Shown here in pieces: positions 61,401 to 64,000 of a stretch of DNA of 64,000 nt. The stretch spans positions 14,657,011-14,721,010 of the forward strand of contig NC_135125.1 of NCBI RefSeq assembly GCF_050908995.1. The letters run 5' to 3'. The position numbers were made by a program, and so were the translations under genes. Position 1 is the first letter of the stretch, and each line of letters starts with the position of its first letter. The notes below the pieces were generated by a model. The model was not told where the DNA came from and did not search any database. It saw only the letters and a list, made by a program, of their open reading frames with translations. The stretch comes from Andrena cerasifolii (lineage: Eukaryota; Arthropoda; Insecta; Hymenoptera; Andrenidae).

Positions 61401-64000
61401 GTTCATCGAGAGTCAGGCTTCGGAGCCGGGAGATCTGTGCTTCTCGGTTTGATCCAGTGACGCGAGTTCTTGCTCCAGTTTCGAGTGGGACGCTGCGGCT
61501 GTTTGAAATTGCTGTTCCACTCCAAGTAATTCGCAGTCTTGCACTTGCCATCGCGGGGGGGTAGAAAGTTTCATTTTTGTTGGGTTCTACTTTAGACTAG
61601 TGTGCTCGGTCTGGCATGCAGTAGCAGGGGAATTAGAAGTAGAAGGTTCGAGAGGAAGAGTGCCGGAGTACTCCAACTGGAATACTTATAGATCTCTGAA
61701 GATCACTGTAATCTTTCACTCGTAATTGCGATATCGTCCGACACATTTTCATAAATTTTATTCTCCCTCTCTCTCTCGTTTATTGCGAATATATGATGGT
61801 CTCCGTAAAAAGGGCAGAGGTCTAATTAATGACCTGGGACGCGAACCTCTCGTGTCCAATTCGATTCCTTTATTCAATTATGTAAACTTTCCCCCTGAAG
61901 CCCGATATACAAAACGGCTGCCACTCATATTCCCTTCCCTTCGATAGGTGCTTGTCTGGTGGCTTTAATAAGAAAGAGCCACTGGTGCAGCCTCCATTCA
62001 GACGGAAATATATGAGGTCGGGTGTATTCCTGGAAGAAAAGCGCTCGTTCCAATTTGCCGTGCACAACCCAGATTTGGATAATTTGTTGCTCAGTCGATT
62101 TAACGTCGCGCCTGTGCATGCGCGTAGCTGGATCTGGCGCGATCGCGCTTATTCTCTTGATTCCGTGCTCAGGGCTAAGTACGTTTCCGAGTTGGGAGTT
62201 AAACCAGGGCAAGGCTTCTTCTCGACGATGTAAGACACCGTGATTGTTCCACGGTACGGTCTCTTCCCCTGTCTCCCCTTTCCTCCCTCGTTTGTTATTC
62301 CGTGATCTTTATAGTTAACCGTCCGGAAAACTTCCCGGGCTCACTTCCGTGGCGCATTTTACTCCATCAACCGAGTAGCATCTTCTTGGACAATTAATCC
62401 CATTGCTCTGCTTGAACAGAAGTCGCTATTTTCTAATCTCCTTTATAACCGTAGCGTTATTTTTGTGGACACGTTGAACGCCACAGTGGAATATGGACTT
62501 GATAATTTTTAAGGTGGGACTTTGAGAAGTGATCGAAAAGCTGTTCAATTATTTTCAGTGGTTCTAGCTCTTATGCTCCCCTGCTTTATATTCATATCAA
62601 AGTTCCATTTCCTCGTCCCCTAGGTAGATTAAATAAAAGAGGGGAAATGAATCATGCGAACTGCGTCAACCAGGAGGAAATACATCCCCCGTACGTTTAT
62701 AAAATTTTTCCAACGAGCCGCAACTATTTAGGGGTATTTTTGCGACGATGAATGGAGGTTTCCTTGGACAAGCGCCAGCCTCGGCTCGCGTTATTGTTTA
62801 TTTCTGCCCGCTGCAAGAATGCTCGACGCAGGACGCTGTGTCTCTTCTTTTTCCCCCCGATATTGGATGCCTCCACGAATATATGGGAATCCACTTAAGT
62901 AAATTTCCGCATACCTTATGCAAAGTGTTATCGACGTGGACCGTAATTCAGATTTCACGCTCAGGCTGAACTTCAGTGACGAGCCCAGCCTCGCGTTTTT
63001 TTCACCCCCTCTGTCCGTATAAATTCACAGTTACTCGCGCCGCGAAGTCTCTCTCTCTTTTTTTTTTGCCAGTCGCAAACGATTCAATTTTTCCTGATTG
63101 TCGAGGACGTTACGATCGTCGAGGGGGGTGAAAAAGCTGTATTTTCGGCGGTGCGCGCGTTGGAGCTTGAACCTTGGACCCTAAACGAATCACCCAGTTC
63201 CATGAAATTCTCGAAACGTCGCGTTCTGTCGTTCGGTTGGCTCGTCCTCTTCGTTAATCCAATGTTTTAATATTCCATCATCCATACTTTGCGAACCCGA
63301 GCCCGTTCCTCCCCGAAATTCAAATTCTTCGAAAGCACCTGGTAATTTAATATCCATCAGCCTAACTGACTGTTCATTTGCATGTTTCTCTGTTCGCGAC
63401 TCGATTAACCGAACACCCTCTATTTTGTTCAAAGAGGGATGCGCCCGTACTCTTGGGAAGCGATTTCTTATTCATGGAGCCGCTGTCAGTCGGGCGACTA
63501 ATTTGCAGCGTGGAACGGTATTAACATTCAAAGTGTCGAAACGCAAAGCCCGCGCAAAATTCGCCAATAACATTGCGCAGGCCACGCTGATCTTGTTAAC
63601 CCCGTTTCGCAGGGGCGGCTCGGTCCGTTCTCCGCTCGCAAGATTGCAGCCGCGTTATGGACTGTCGCTGGTGTCTATACGGGGGTAAATGGACGGCTGA
63701 AGCGGAGAGGGGGCGAACGAGGGGCGAAAGATGAAAGGGCGGCGAACAGGGAAGAGCTGCAGGGGTGAGATTACGGTGGGCTGACCGTAAAAAAGCATGC
63801 GATTTTACGAGCACTTGCGCTAAACGACGAAATGCAATTCTACGGGCGAGCACCCCGCGAGACGCTGTTAAGAACGCGCTACGTCTCGAATGCAACCCCT
63901 TTACGTCGCTCCTACGTGAAGCTGAGTAGCAGCGGGACGCAAGGGGCGCTCCCTTCCTGGAATTGCATTGTTCACTCTGCGCTGCACTTTTCCATTGCTG
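58478..64000. other. Right end of the window, no supported gene
   Basis: AT-rich DNA to about 60.7 kb, then more CpG-rich with pyrimidine runs (about 61762-61779 and 63048-63070). Open frames are short and have no recognisable domain. Confidence 0.45.

Noticed and set aside
61952..62233. 93-codon frame with a fairly polar, protein-like composition
   Set aside because: No domain recognised, no convincing splice sites, and the opposite strand is equally open.

Overview
The window looks like nuclear DNA of an insect, most probably a hymenopteran (bee, wasp or ant). It has AT-rich spacer alternating with CpG-rich blocks, no bacterial-style gene packing, GT-AG introns of up to 13 kb, and TIR-type DNA transposons. 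The insect call rests on this general character and on the gene family found. I cannot name a species.

Only one protein-coding gene can be supported. It lies on the + strand in five coding exons spread over 27 kb (5636-32646). The exons join in compatible phases (1, 0, 2, 2) to give 828 coding bases, a 275-residue secreted protein. It has an N-terminal signal peptide, a CAP (SCP/TAPS) domain with both family signatures, and a C-terminal tail with ten cysteines spaced like the hinge plus ion-channel-regulator module of cysteine-rich secretory proteins (CRISPs). A Gln stands where the CAP tetrad normally has a Glu.

The introns carry mobile elements. Intron 1 holds a MITE-like element with 60-bp inverted arms (6107-6410). 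Intron 2 holds the most striking structure of the window: a 2.1-kb foldback-type transposon (17258-19360). It has 300-bp outer inverted arms, a 173-bp subrepeat present once in the left arm and five times in the right arm, an internal 56-bp hairpin, and a perfect 9-bp target duplication. It is itself inserted in an older element with 25-bp inverted termini flanked by TA (16829-19850).

Downstream of 32.7 kb no gene could be assigned. This part holds one candidate orphan exon (42423-42565), a 5 x 136-bp minisatellite with a dimeric higher-order pattern (57798-58477), a perfect 50-bp AT palindrome (52179-52228), a short stem-loop near 38.85 kb and minor repeats. I recognised no tRNA, rRNA or CRISPR array. 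Most of the long open frames in the window are chance frames in GC-rich, purine-rich or repeat DNA.
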